From Sphingobacterium hotanense (GTDB taxonomy: Bacteria; Bacteroidota; Bacteroidia; Sphingobacteriales; Sphingobacteriaceae), in assembly GCF_008274825.1 (NCBI RefSeq), contig NZ_CP030848.1, positions 1,860,001 to 1,924,000 on the forward strand: DNA of 64,000 nt. The letters run 5' to 3'. The position numbers and the translations under genes were made by a program. A model generated the notes under the pieces. It did not search any database. It had not been told where the DNA came from and saw nothing but the letters and a program-made list of their open reading frames with translations. Shown here piece after piece: positions 51,244 through 60,347 of the stretch; the stretch's first letter is position 1, and each line of letters opens with the position of its first letter.

Positions 51244-53172
51244 CTACGCCTCGACAAGATCCACTAGGCACGGAGAAATCGCATTTAAGCTGATGGTGAA
51301 TTGCAGTTTTTGAATAAAGAAGTTACGGCCTTCAATATGTACCTTCTCCAGGATATCTAGATTTTTCAGGTCAATAGTGTTGAGTAAAATAGTTGTATTT
51401 ACCGCAATTTTATTCTTTTCGATCCATTTGGAGAACTTCTTATGATATACGTTGTATAGCCCGTATTGTCCGTCCCAGGTCAGCGTTCGAGGCGAAAAGG
51501 TACTTGCTTCATAATTTGCACTTAAATAGGGATATTTTAACGAATTATTTCCTCCCACTAGTCGATCACCGTTGTGGTATAGCAGGTAAATATCTGTTGG
51601 TCGCTTTTCTCTGTCGAGATCTTTTATTCCGGGGACCTGCCATTGTTTCATTTCGCTATCTGAATCTATATTTCGAAAGAAAGTTGCAGGATATACCGGA
51701 AGAGGCACAACAGAGGAAGTCATGTCAAAGATGTCGTTATTTTCCTTTTCAACTGCAAAGTTGAAGCCGTCATCTACATACCCATAAGAGAACTGTGTTT
51801 CTGAGACAGGCCCGTTAACATGCTTTATTTCCGTCTGCTGAACAGATTTAACGATAGTTCGATCTTCAAAGCGAAATTCTTCTTGATAATATCCGGTTGC
51901 ATCCAGCGTATAAGGATGATCCATTACAACGGCGAGCGATGGAACTTCAATTATTGAATTGCTGCTAATATCCTCTTTCTTCCGATTTTCAAATCCGTAC
52001 ACATATTGTTTTTTTCGCTGCACTTTGAAATCCAGCTCGGAAGCTATCTTTGAAGTCCAATCCTTAGAGACGTTTCCGGCTAATATAGAATCGTTTGATC
52101 GGATAATCAATTTCCCGGATTTCACTGCCATGGTCATACAAAACAAGTTCAATAAGGATTTGACGAAAGTATTGGAATCGACGTCTGGCATGAAATCTTT
52201 AAGTTCAATATATGGCGTGCTGGGATACGGGGCGTCCGGACTCGGCCGAGGATTGGACACCATCGGCGGGTAATCGTTATTAAAGTTCACTCCAGAGGGA
52301 GTGTCCCAGGGTATATCGCGCAAGCCCCGTTTTCGCCAAGTCGGAAAGTAGAATGTCGGCATGACTAAATGATACAGTTCGTTTTCTGTAAAGGGATTCT
52401 CACTGAGCAAACCTCCAAAAATCACATTGAATAAAAATCCAACTCGGAATTGCGGGAATATAGAAGCATGACTGCGATCCACAATCCGGTTTCTTCCTAA
52501 ATCATCTTCAGGCTTCAAAATAAAGGTCTGCCTATATGGGTTATATAAGTTGATATACTCGTTATCCTGTACTGCATAGGGCGCTTTATCGAGAAACCAA
52601 CCTGTGGAACTTTGAAATCCGCCATAGTCTTTTTGGCTTTCTACATATCGGGTAAAAGGTATGTTCGTGTTAACTATAGAGATTGGAGCAGCAATAACAT
52701 CGCCCCGGATACCATCCGAGATCCATGCAGCCCATGCTAAGTATGCTGCGGCGAAGTTATTAGAGTCTTCGTAGTCTACAGTATGGTAGCTTCCTTCAAA
52801 GTATTGGCGTCCGAGCTCTAAAGAATACATTGGCCCCTTCAGATGTTCATTGTAGTCGATCCCGATGAACTGAAGCTTTATGTTTTTGAAGTACTGTAGA
52901 AAAATAACGTGCCCCTTCAAGATTTCCATACTCTGAAATCGGATGCTTGCAGGCTTATTATTTTTGCTTTCATCTTCGTTTATTCCATAACTACCTAGAC
53001 GGTTTGGAAATCCAAATGCTTGTAGGTTTTTAGGAGTAGGAGGTATCTCGAAATTCAAGGAATAAGGGGCAGGAATTCGATCTTCCAGCATTAATGGATT
53101 TTCAATAGTAAAAGCTAGCTGGATGTCCTTATCTAAATCAACATTAACACCAGCAATTATAATTTCAAGCAT
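51244..53172 (-). CDS. Phage tail protein downstream of the tape measure (baseplate/hub candidate)
   Basis: The 642-residue protein follows the tape measure by 2 bp, in the position of a distal tail or hub protein. It starts MLEIIIAGVNVDLDKDIQLAFTIENPLMLE, lacks a signal peptide and is beta-rich with many aromatic residues. The C-terminal part (NTTILLNTIDLKNLDILEKVHIEGRNFFIQKLQFTI) resembles the ending of many baseplate hub proteins, where receptor-binding adaptors attach. I do not recognise a named domain. Its size and place make it a strong structural candidate. Confidence 0.7.
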   Translation of the reverse strand: MLEIIIAGVNVDLDKDIQLAFTIENPLMLEDRIPAPYSLNFEIPPTPKNLQAFGFPNRLGSYGINEDESKNNKPASIRFQSMEILKGHVIFLQYFKNIKLQFIGIDYNEHLKGPMYSLELGRQYFEGSYHTVDYEDSNNFAAAYLAWAAWISDGIRGDVIAAPISIVNTNIPFTRYVESQKDYGGFQSSTGWFLDKAPYAVQDNEYINLYNPYRQTFILKPEDDLGRNRIVDRSHASIFPQFRVGFLFNVIFGGLLSENPFTENELYHLVMPTFYFPTWRKRGLRDIPWDTPSGVNFNNDYPPMVSNPRPSPDAPYPSTPYIELKDFMPDVDSNTFVKSLLNLFCMTMAVKSGKLIIRSNDSILAGNVSKDWTSKIASELDFKVQRKKQYVYGFENRKKEDISSNSIIEVPSLAVVMDHPYTLDATGYYQEEFRFEDRTIVKSVQQTEIKHVNGPVSETQFSYGYVDDGFNFAVEKENNDIFDMTSSVVPLPVYPATFFRNIDSDSEMKQWQVPGIKDLDREKRPTDIYLLYHNGDRLVGGNNSLKYPYLSANYEASTFSPRTLTWDGQYGLYNVYHKKFSKWIEKNKIAVNTTILLNTIDLKNLDILEKVHIEGRNFFIQKLQFTISLNAISPCLVDLVEA

Positions 53173-53174
53173 AT

Positions 53175-56100
53175 TTAAAAATTTCCGTTTGATTCAGATT
53201 GTTTATACTCTTCCATTTTTTCAATGAATCCATCTTTACCCAAGAGAACGACTTTAGCGTGTAGATTCGATAACTTGGTATCTAGCGACTTTAATGTTTC
53301 CATATTCTTGATTAACAAGTTTTCGATATTGTTAGTATCACTGACAGTTCCTGTGGTACCGCCGGCTATTCTTCCACCTGCTTGTCGCGCTGGAAGTCTC
53401 GGAGACATGGTCTGAGCGATGACGTCTGACAACGTCATCGTGCTGATACGGCCGTTTCTCTGTGCTGTGTCAAGAACGTCGAATATAGGGCTGATTGATG
53501 GGTTAGAAACAGCTTTTGCGTTGGCAACCCATTCCTCACCATTTTCCCCGACAATAACCGTCGGAGAAGATATGAAGCCGCGTTTACCTGGTTTGTTCTT
53601 TGCGCGGAATTTCTTACCGTCCTGTTCTCGAATAACATCCAATAATTGGCCTCCAGTTTCCGCTCCGGGAATTTCAGGTAGGGGAGTTGCGGCGATAGTG
53701 CCGATTTGGATTGCGCCAATAGCTGCAACGAGAGCCATTAAATAAGGGTTTGGAAATGCTGCAGTTATGCCGCGAGCAGTGTTGACTATAGCTGACATGA
53801 GCGATACGTTACGTTCGCGTTTTGCGTGATCGCGTGCAACTTTAGCCTTTTTCTTATCCATGTCCGCGTCCATGTTCTCGACCAGTTTGTTGTAATTCTC
53901 TTGAGAGATGACTCCATCATCCAGGCGCCGTTTAAGGTTATCCTTCTTCTTATTATTAGCGGCCTCATCTTTTTGCAATTGAGCATTTTCTTTGGCGGCG
54001 ACCATCGCGTTATATTGCGACCATACTTGGGATAATGCACCAACAAGATTAATAATCTGTTGAATCCGTTCTCTGAGGTCTCCTGTATTTTTGAATAAGT
54101 TCTCCCAGTCTCCAATCGACATCCCAAGAATATCGAACTTAGCTCGATCTTGCTCAGCCTTATCTGTCAGTTCATCAGTTTTATCTGAACCTTTTAGTTT
54201 CGCAATCTCTTCTTTTAACTGACGAATGCGGTCGATTAAAACTTTTTTCTCTTCTTCTGAAAGGATTTTGTCAGAAAGAACTAGTCCTTCGAATTCACCG
54301 CTAGCTTGGGCTCTTTGCAATGTTTCAATCAGGTCTTTTAATTGTTGTTCCATCATCGCCTGCTCTTCTAACATTTGCTGATTTTGTATTACTTTACGAG
54401 CTTGGGAAAGCGTCCTGATTTGCGATAGCTCCTTTTTAGAAAGCGTCGCCGAAAGGTACTGTTTCGCTTCATTCAACGTTCTGATTTCACTTAGTTCTTC
54501 ATTGTGTCGAATTCTCAAGTCTGTGATGATGTCTCTATTTGCAGATATACGAGCGTCGATTTCTTTAGCTATTGTGTCGGAATCAATTTTCGCCAGATTT
54601 GCGGAATGCTCTCTCTCTAAAATTTCAAGAGCATCAAGTTGACGTTTGGTCATGGTCTCGCGCGCAACACCCAAAAGCCCAGCTTTAACAAGTCTATCCT
54701 GATAAGCGGACTTTTCAGCTTCACCTTCTGTTTGTCTTTTTATTAATATCGAGTCGATATAACTCTTCTCAGCGTCAACGCGTTTTTTCAGTTCTTGATT
54801 TGCAGTATTCGTGACGGTCTTTAGTGACTCGCCATACTTTTGGTTAATCGAATCTAGTTTGCCTTGATATTCTTCCTGGTATTTGGCAAGTTCAACCAAT
54901 TGGGATTTGTCGAGCTCAGAAAGGTCCTCTCGGAAAAGCCCCTTTTGTTGAAGCAGATCCTGATGGTGATTTTCAGCATCATCTAACTCCTTTTGGTAGG
55001 CTTTTCTGCGTTTGGAATCAGCCTTGGAGTCAGATGTTGGGATTACGGTATTATTGTCATCGTTATTATCAGTGCCGTTGACAACTTGAATATTCTTTGC
55101 GATATCTTCTTCTAGTTTTATAATTTCATCAGCAAACCGTTTTTCCTGCGCCTCTATAGTTTTTATATTGCTTTCTACATGCTTGTTATAAGCGATCGCC
55201 CAATCGTTAGAAAAGAAAGTTTCAGAATTTAACGCTTCATAACGTTCCCCTAGGCTTGCGCCGCTAAATCCGCGTCTTTTGCGTTCTTGCTCATCGAACT
55301 TTTGTTGAGCAAGTTTCTCCAGCCGATCTCGCATTGCTCGCACGGTAGCTTGTTTAACCAACGATTTGGTGTACTCGTCAATTGCTTTTTTTGCATTTCC
55401 GGCCATAATTTCCTCATCGGTATAATCCTTCAATATGTCTGGCATTATTTCTCTAAGTCGCTTTACTGCCGCCAGTCTAGCCCCATCAGCTTTAACTTTA
55501 TCCAATGCTACATTTATATTCTGTTCGATTGAAGCAGTCTCAGCGATTACGCTTTTATTTGCTTCTAATAAGGTTTCATTGTATGATTTTTGCACAACTT
55601 CAGCTTGCGACATCCGTTTGGATTTTAAATATAGTGCTGTAGTAAGTGCGACAATAGCAGTAACCAATAAACCTACTGGATTAGCTCTTATAGCAGCATT
55701 CCAAAGCCTGGTGGCAGTGGTAGCTACGCCTGTGGCCTTTGCACTTGCATATTGAGCTATCGTGTTGTAGTTAATCGCAATTGTATATGTCGTGATCACT
55801 GTAGTTAGAAAGGTTATTAACTTCCAATTTTCACCTAAGAAAGTCATCATTGTTCTCAATCCTGTAATGAACATTGAAAACAGATTCAGCCCTTCAGTCA
55901 TGACAGGCCATAGCTTTTCTCCCAACTCAATCCACAGAGCTTTTACTTGTTTTTGAGCCATCTCAAGCTTAGCTGCTGCGGACTGATTTTTAAGCTCGTA
56001 TTCGTTCGTGATAGAAGTTCCGTCAATCATTGACTTATTCGCTAAATCCATTGATGATGTAAGTACATCGACGTTATTTGCTAAAGAACCTATAACTCCA

Positions 56101-57359
56101 ATAACACGGCCCCCATCTTCACCCAGATCTCCGAGGGTTGCGGCCAGCTCATTTATACCATTTGCATTATTCTTGACGCCCTGTAGCACTTTCGTAAATG
56201 CACCCATGAAATCCTTTTCAAGAAGTGCCTTGAAATCTGTAATTTTCATTCCAGCGTACTTACTATAAGTTTCTGCTTCGGAAGCCAGTTTTAAGAATAG
56301 TTTTGATAACGCGGTCGAAGATACCTCTTCGGTTTGCCCAAGCTGATCTAATGCCGCACCTAAACCGAGTATCTGATCTATTGATACTTTAGCCAATGGC
56401 GCAACACCAGCCATCCTCCGAGCAAATTCGACCATGTATCCTTCGTTCGCAGTCGAAGCCATACCCAGCTCGTTAAGGGCGGACCCGACTTTAAGAAATG
56501 CCTCCTCAGTACTATAAAGGTCTTTTAACTTAAAAATATCAACGAGCTTTCCTATTTTATTAACAGTCTCTTCTACATTTCCACCGAGATCCTCATTCAG
56601 AGAAACAATGATCTGGTTATTAGCTTTAACGAATTCAGTGATCTCTGATATCTCTTTGTAACCTAGCTTTCCAGCGATTCTTGAAAGGCCCAATAAGTCT
56701 TCTTGTGATGTTCTTGTTTCGATTTCACTCAGCTCTCGATTTAGTTCCTTTACAGAATCTTTGCTTAGATTCGTCGTTTTCATGACATCAACCAAAAGAT
56801 CATCGAAGGTTGCATATTCTGTGATTGCTTTCCTAACCCCGAGGCTTATAGCCGTAAATGATACAGCAGCGGCAGCAGCAGTAGATACCCATCCTTTGAA
56901 TCTGCCACTTAGTTTGTTAATTGAGTTTCCAGTTTGTTCAGACCCGACTTGGAGCTCTCCTAATCTTGCTGAAACAATTTCAATCTGCTTAGCGTATTGA
57001 ATGTATTGTTCGGATCCAGGTATGCTGTTGTTTCTTAGGCGTCGTAGGTCAGTAAGTTGCCTTTGCAGCTGGCTAAGTGTTTTTTGTTCTAGGGAAAGTG
57101 AGTTGATTAGCTTGCCCTGCTCATCCTTTAGTTCTTTTACACGGTCTCGATTCAGCTTAATCTCCTTCGATAATTCTCTGTACGCCTCTGAGTCTTTCTT
57201 TCCTTCCTTTGCTAGGAGGGCCTGCTGGTTCTGCAAGTCCTTAACTCTCGACGAAGTATCAGTTATTTCACGCCCAAGTTTATTGATATTCTTCTGAGCT
57301 TCATTAGCATTAACAACAACATCTAAAGCAAGTGTTTCTGCTTTTAATTTACTTGCCAT
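53175..57359 (-). CDS. Phage tail tape measure protein
   Basis: At 1394 residues it is the longest gene of the prophage; tape measure length sets tail length, so a long-tailed siphovirus-like or myovirus-like particle is implied. It opens with a coiled coil (residues ~10-120), a TP901-type domain (ITEYATFDDLLVDVMKTTNLSKDSVKELNREL and following), and hydrophobic stretches around 510-580 (GLLVTAIVALTTALYL). Further coiled coils follow (~590-1130). The C-terminus is Gly/Pro-rich with GRIAGGTTG-like sequence. It overlaps the upstream gp10-like gene by 11 bp. Confidence 0.95.
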   Translation of the reverse strand: MASKLKAETLALDVVVNANEAQKNINKLGREITDTSSRVKDLQNQQALLAKEGKKDSEAYRELSKEIKLNRDRVKELKDEQGKLINSLSLEQKTLSQLQRQLTDLRRLRNNSIPGSEQYIQYAKQIEIVSARLGELQVGSEQTGNSINKLSGRFKGWVSTAAAAAVSFTAISLGVRKAITEYATFDDLLVDVMKTTNLSKDSVKELNRELSEIETRTSQEDLLGLSRIAGKLGYKEISEITEFVKANNQIIVSLNEDLGGNVEETVNKIGKLVDIFKLKDLYSTEEAFLKVGSALNELGMASTANEGYMVEFARRMAGVAPLAKVSIDQILGLGAALDQLGQTEEVSSTALSKLFLKLASEAETYSKYAGMKITDFKALLEKDFMGAFTKVLQGVKNNANGINELAATLGDLGEDGGRVIGVIGSLANNVDVLTSSMDLANKSMIDGTSITNEYELKNQSAAAKLEMAQKQVKALWIELGEKLWPVMTEGLNLFSMFITGLRTMMTFLGENWKLITFLTTVITTYTIAINYNTIAQYASAKATGVATTATRLWNAAIRANPVGLLVTAIVALTTALYLKSKRMSQAEVVQKSYNETLLEANKSVIAETASIEQNINVALDKVKADGARLAAVKRLREIMPDILKDYTDEEIMAGNAKKAIDEYTKSLVKQATVRAMRDRLEKLAQQKFDEQERKRRGFSGASLGERYEALNSETFFSNDWAIAYNKHVESNIKTIEAQEKRFADEIIKLEEDIAKNIQVVNGTDNNDDNNTVIPTSDSKADSKRRKAYQKELDDAENHHQDLLQQKGLFREDLSELDKSQLVELAKYQEEYQGKLDSINQKYGESLKTVTNTANQELKKRVDAEKSYIDSILIKRQTEGEAEKSAYQDRLVKAGLLGVARETMTKRQLDALEILEREHSANLAKIDSDTIAKEIDARISANRDIITDLRIRHNEELSEIRTLNEAKQYLSATLSKKELSQIRTLSQARKVIQNQQMLEEQAMMEQQLKDLIETLQRAQASGEFEGLVLSDKILSEEEKKVLIDRIRQLKEEIAKLKGSDKTDELTDKAEQDRAKFDILGMSIGDWENLFKNTGDLRERIQQIINLVGALSQVWSQYNAMVAAKENAQLQKDEAANNKKKDNLKRRLDDGVISQENYNKLVENMDADMDKKKAKVARDHAKRERNVSLMSAIVNTARGITAAFPNPYLMALVAAIGAIQIGTIAATPLPEIPGAETGGQLLDVIREQDGKKFRAKNKPGKRGFISSPTVIVGENGEEWVANAKAVSNPSISPIFDVLDTAQRNGRISTMTLSDVIAQTMSPRLPARQAGGRIAGGTTGTVSDTNNIENLLIKNMETLKSLDTKLSNLHAKVVLLGKDGFIEKMEEYKQSESNGNF

Positions 57360-57741
57360 CGAACGCTCCTTTCCAATTTGCGCGAATTAAGTCGACGGTT
57401 TCTTGTGTAAACTCAAATTGTAATCGTTCAGCGATTCCATAGTAATGTCCCATTACAAAACGATTATATATTCGCATTCCACGCGCTGAGCTTCGCTTCG
57501 TTTGGCCGCGTCTGCTACGTCGAAATTTTCTTCTGATATCAAGGAATCGTGCGTACGCTGGTAGTTCAACGTGTAATTGAGGATTGGCGTCAGTCCCAGA
57601 AACAATTGCTTTTCTATTTTTAATCAAATTCCCTGATCGAACTTTTGTTGCTGATGAAATAGCAATTCCTTGGTTCTTTATGAATCTAATTCCCTCTTCC
57701 TTTAAAATATTCCGTACGAACGTGCTTCTTATTGCATCCAT
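57349..57741 (-). CDS. Small basic phage head-tail connector/tail-completion candidate (gp10-like)
   Basis: A 130-residue, strongly basic protein (RRKFRRSRRGQTKRSS near the middle) that ends 11 bp inside the tape-measure gene. The N-terminus VRNILKEEGIRFIKNQGIAISSATKVRSGNLI resembles HK97 gp10-type tail-completion proteins in pattern and size. It has no signal peptide. The next genes to the right are separated from it by a rightward cargo gene and two terminators, so its expression may need a promoter within 57742-57880, which I could not identify. Confidence 0.6.
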   Translation of the reverse strand: MDAIRSTFVRNILKEEGIRFIKNQGIAISSATKVRSGNLIKNRKAIVSGTDANPQLHVELPAYARFLDIRRKFRRSRRGQTKRSSARGMRIYNRFVMGHYYGIAERLQFEFTQETVDLIRANWKGAFDGK

Positions 57742-58121
57742 GATGAGTAAGTTGATAGACGAAAGTACTAGAGCACCGTAGGTGAATAAAGGACATGCAC
57801 CTGGTGCAAACCGAAGGGGTTTCAGTAGTGGGAGGGAAGGGTTTACTTAAATAGTGATCTAAGAATAAGGAGGTCAATAAAAACAGCCTTTAATATGCGT
57901 TAAAGGCTGTTTTTTAAATGGGCTATCATATATCTGGAGCTTCGAAAAGAAGTGCAACTGCATTTTCGAAACAGGGCGGGCTGGTGTAAAAACACCGCGG
58001 AGCAAAGCTCTATAAATTTATTATGGCGTTTACTCCTGATAATCAGTTGTTTTTGTTATTTCTAATTGTGAAAACAAAGTATTTTCAGTATTTTTTACAT
58101 GCAAAACTAAATAAATCATTT
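57742..58121. other. Spacer between phage genes
   Basis: The stretch holds a strong terminator at 57882-57915 and the upstream region of the rightward cargo gene. No gene is seen. If the leftward operon ran across this point it would have to read through the terminator. No clear TAnnTTTG box is visible on either strand; TATTTTCA at 58080-58087 is a weak candidate for the cargo gene. Confidence 0.55.
57882..57915. terminator. Bidirectional terminator left of the cargo gene
   Basis: AACAGCCTTTAA (57882-57893), loop TATGCG, TTAAAGGCTGTT (57900-57911): a perfect 12-bp stem with T-runs on both sides. It lies in the leftward structural operon, upstream of the gp10-like and tape-measure genes. Confidence 0.88.
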
Positions 58122-58697
58122 ATGGAATTTAAAAATACTCTGCAAAATGAGTTTTATGATTTTAGCTCAGACGTCATCAAAGACGTTACAAATAAAATAA
58201 AATCTAGGAGGTATGGAAATCTTTCTACAATTAAATCCGAATCACTCAAAGATTTTGATAATCGTTTCAGAGGAAGATTTGAAATAATGGTAAACCCCAA
58301 GGTTACAGATGAAATAATTCCAAGAGAAAAAGCCTCGGAATATTTCGGAAATCGGATCGACGGATGGGCGAGAGAGTTCGAAGTATCCAAAATTTCCTAT
58401 CCGATCGAATACGAGTTTAGAAGTGAGGTTATGGAAAAGAACATTCAAAAGAATAAGCCGCGAAATTTTGTGATAGAAAATAATAGATTGTCAATCTATT
58501 TATTTGGTTCGGTAGGTGATAATGAGATAGAAGTTACAAAGAAGGAACTCAATACGTTTGTAGAATTAATTTCAGAACTTCAAACTGAGATGGATGAACT
58601 CATCTCCGAATCTAGACGGACCGTTGAAAGAGAAATTGATGACCGTATAGAAAAGGAAGAACGACGCATCGAACTAGAAAAGAAATTTAAGTTATAA
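58122..58697 (+). CDS. Rightward cargo (moron-like) gene inside the leftward phage operon
   Basis: The start at 58122 (MEFKNTLQNEFYDFSSDVIKDVTNKIK) gives a 191-residue protein; a start at 58023 would add 33 hydrophobic residues that look unlike the rest. The protein is charged and helical, with a long C-terminal coiled coil (ELQTEMDELISESRRTVEREIDDRIEKEERRIEL). I do not recognise the family. It runs against all neighbours and is bracketed by terminators at 57882 and 58703, the classic arrangement of an independently expressed cargo gene. A role in immunity or exclusion is possible but unproven. Confidence 0.65.
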   Translation: MEFKNTLQNEFYDFSSDVIKDVTNKIKSRRYGNLSTIKSESLKDFDNRFRGRFEIMVNPKVTDEIIPREKASEYFGNRIDGWAREFEVSKISYPIEYEFRSEVMEKNIQKNKPRNFVIENNRLSIYLFGSVGDNEIEVTKKELNTFVELISELQTEMDELISESRRTVEREIDDRIEKEERRIELEKKFKL

Positions 58698-58702
58698 AGA
58701 AG

Positions 58703-58730
58703 AGCCGAGAATCTAATCTCGGCTTTTTTA
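58703..58730. terminator. Bidirectional terminator right of the cargo gene
   Basis: AGCCGAGA-ATCTAA-TCTCGGCT followed by TTTTTAT rightward, 6 bp after the cargo gene stop. In the leftward direction it comes just after the 103-residue phage gene. Confidence 0.85.
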
Positions 58731-59039
58731 TTTGTATAATGTTATTTCATCAGCGGTTAAAGACGCAAGCATAGCACTGTCGTTCTGATTGCGAATCTGT
58801 AAGACTTCCCCTTTCCTAAGAAGACCGGTGCTACGTCCGTAAACGTACAGATTTTTAAAGAAGTTATTGGGATTTTTATTGATTCTCAAAACTTCCGGAT
58901 AGATATAGAATATCCCATTGGAGGTGGTTTCCAAAAGCTTTTTACTCTTCAATTCATCAATAAGAATAAATTTTTCTGTAATTGACCCCACGGTTGGAGT
59001 TGGCTTCTTTTGCTTACCTAGTTTTTTTAATAAACCCAT
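58728..59039 (-). CDS. Small phage protein of unknown function
   Basis: Taken from the internal start MGLLKKLGKQKK at 59039, the protein has ~103 residues. It is basic at the N-terminus and then has a compact mixed alpha/beta region (ITEKFILIDELKSKKLLETTSNGIFYIYPEVL, RSTGLLRKGEVLQIRNQND). No domain is recognised. It is separated from the 144-residue gene upstream by 12 bp and ends just before the cargo-gene terminator, so it is the last gene of the right-hand half of the structural operon. Confidence 0.55.
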   Translation of the reverse strand: MGLLKKLGKQKKPTPTVGSITEKFILIDELKSKKLLETTSNGIFYIYPEVLRINKNPNNFFKNLYVYGRSTGLLRKGEVLQIRNQNDSAMLASLTADEITLYK

Positions 59040-59051
59040 AATCAAATATAA

Positions 59052-59486
59052 TTAAGCTTCTAATGCTAGAGACCAGCCAAGGTACCCTCCAAAAATATTA
59101 TACTCTGGTATTATATTTACTGATGAGATATTAATGTTGGGAAACAAGTGGCATAGTTTGTTGTCGTATCCGTTTTCTCCGAAAAGGAATTCTTTCATTT
59201 CGATCACTGCATCTTGAGTCGTTGCATACTGCTCTATTTCAGATTCGTTTGACGCACCTTCTTTCTGCTTTGTAACCATATAAAACAACATCTCATGTAG
59301 AGATCTGTAAGAGTCAGCTTCTCCGGTGAATGAGTGATTTGGATAGACCGCTACTAGGTTGATGCCAGGCTTATCTTTTATTTTTTTAGATCCTTGCTCA
59401 TCAGTACTGCAAAGCACATACGCGTTTATTTCAAGATTGTCGACAATCGTTTTACAGAGATCATCAAATTGTTTAACTCTTATCAT
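59052..59486 (-). CDS. Phage tail-completion/terminator-like protein candidate
   Basis: A 144-residue alpha/beta protein with no signal peptide. The beginning MIRVKQFDDLCKTIVDNLEINAYVLCSTD and the later FPNINISSVNIIPEYNIFGGYLGWSLALEA fit the small proteins between portal and tape measure, typically tail terminators or stoppers. Its ATG overlaps the stop of the gene at 59483 by 4 bp, so translation is coupled. Function is inferred from position only. Confidence 0.55.
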   Translation of the reverse strand: MIRVKQFDDLCKTIVDNLEINAYVLCSTDEQGSKKIKDKPGINLVAVYPNHSFTGEADSYRSLHEMLFYMVTKQKEGASNESEIEQYATTQDAVIEMKEFLFGENGYDNKLCHLFPNINISSVNIIPEYNIFGGYLGWSLALEA

Positions 59487-60343
59487 TTTTGTTTTGGTTG
59501 ATCTTGATGTTTTTTTAATAAATAGAGGAGAACGTCATAAAGCAATGTGTTTCCCGTTCCTTCGGCATCTCCAAATACCCCTGATTCTGCAATATCGAGG
59601 ATTATTCCGGTCCATCCCAAACTAGCTTTCTGACTGTTGTTGTGATTCGAGCTTGATTTTGGGAATAAGACAGATAGATTGACATCTATCCCATCTATTA
59701 CGATATCCTCTTCCTGCAAGCATCTCACACAATATGAAAACCATATTGCGATCATCTGCTTTTCCCAGCTGTAAACATTCTCAAAAACGCTAGGTTCTAT
59801 AATATATTTATGAAATGATATTCGATTCCCATGACAATTTTTCGGGCGGTATATTGTCGCAATGAAATAATCTAAGTACAGGGAACCTTGATCCGAATCG
59901 GAGCAGTTCTCAAAATATTGATTCAGGAACGATAGTGCTGTTTTGAATTCATTTAAAGTTATGTCGGTAAGCAAATCGGCGGGTCCGAAGAACTTGTCGT
60001 TCAGCACTGGAAAATTGTTTCTTATAGTGCGATAGTTGAGTTCAATATTCCCTTCGACGTTCTTATCGAACACCCAACTGCAGAACAGCTCGGAAAACTG
60101 AAAGATCCGCTCATTAATCACCTTGTTCATGCCTAACCTCTCCCTAACAAAGTGTAAAAGCCCGAATTTTACTCCTGTAAATTTAGAGAAAACATGAACC
60201 TTAAAATCTAGCAATGACAACTTACCGTTCATTACACAAAACGCTTTATTTAAGATATACCTAACTTGAGACACGCTGCATTCATCCCATTCTGCAGGTA
60301 TCTCAATAATCTCTTTTTTTGAGGGGAATTCTAGTATGTTCAT
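59483..60343 (-). CDS. Phage structural-operon protein of unknown function
   Basis: The start at 60343 (MNILEFPSKKEIIEIPAEW) is chosen because it lies 4 bp past the stop of the upstream gene; a longer start would overlap it by 77 bp. The ~286-residue protein is rich in aromatics (FWLNQYFENC, YFIATIYRPKNCHG, EKQMIAIWFSYCVRCLQEEDI) and helical, with no membrane segment. I do not recognise a domain. It resembles no obvious capsid protein, though it sits in a head-to-tail region, and it overlaps the next gene by 4 bp. Confidence 0.55.
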   Translation of the reverse strand: MNILEFPSKKEIIEIPAEWDECSVSQVRYILNKAFCVMNGKLSLLDFKVHVFSKFTGVKFGLLHFVRERLGMNKVINERIFQFSELFCSWVFDKNVEGNIELNYRTIRNNFPVLNDKFFGPADLLTDITLNEFKTALSFLNQYFENCSDSDQGSLYLDYFIATIYRPKNCHGNRISFHKYIIEPSVFENVYSWEKQMIAIWFSYCVRCLQEEDIVIDGIDVNLSVLFPKSSSNHNNSQKASLGWTGIILDIAESGVFGDAEGTGNTLLYDVLLYLLKKHQDQPKQK

Positions 60344-60347
60344 ATTC

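Noticed and set aside
58023..58121. N-terminal extension of the cargo protein (33 residues)
   Set aside because: It is hydrophobic and unlike the rest of the protein; the ATG at 58122 gives a cleaner product, though the longer form cannot be fully excluded.
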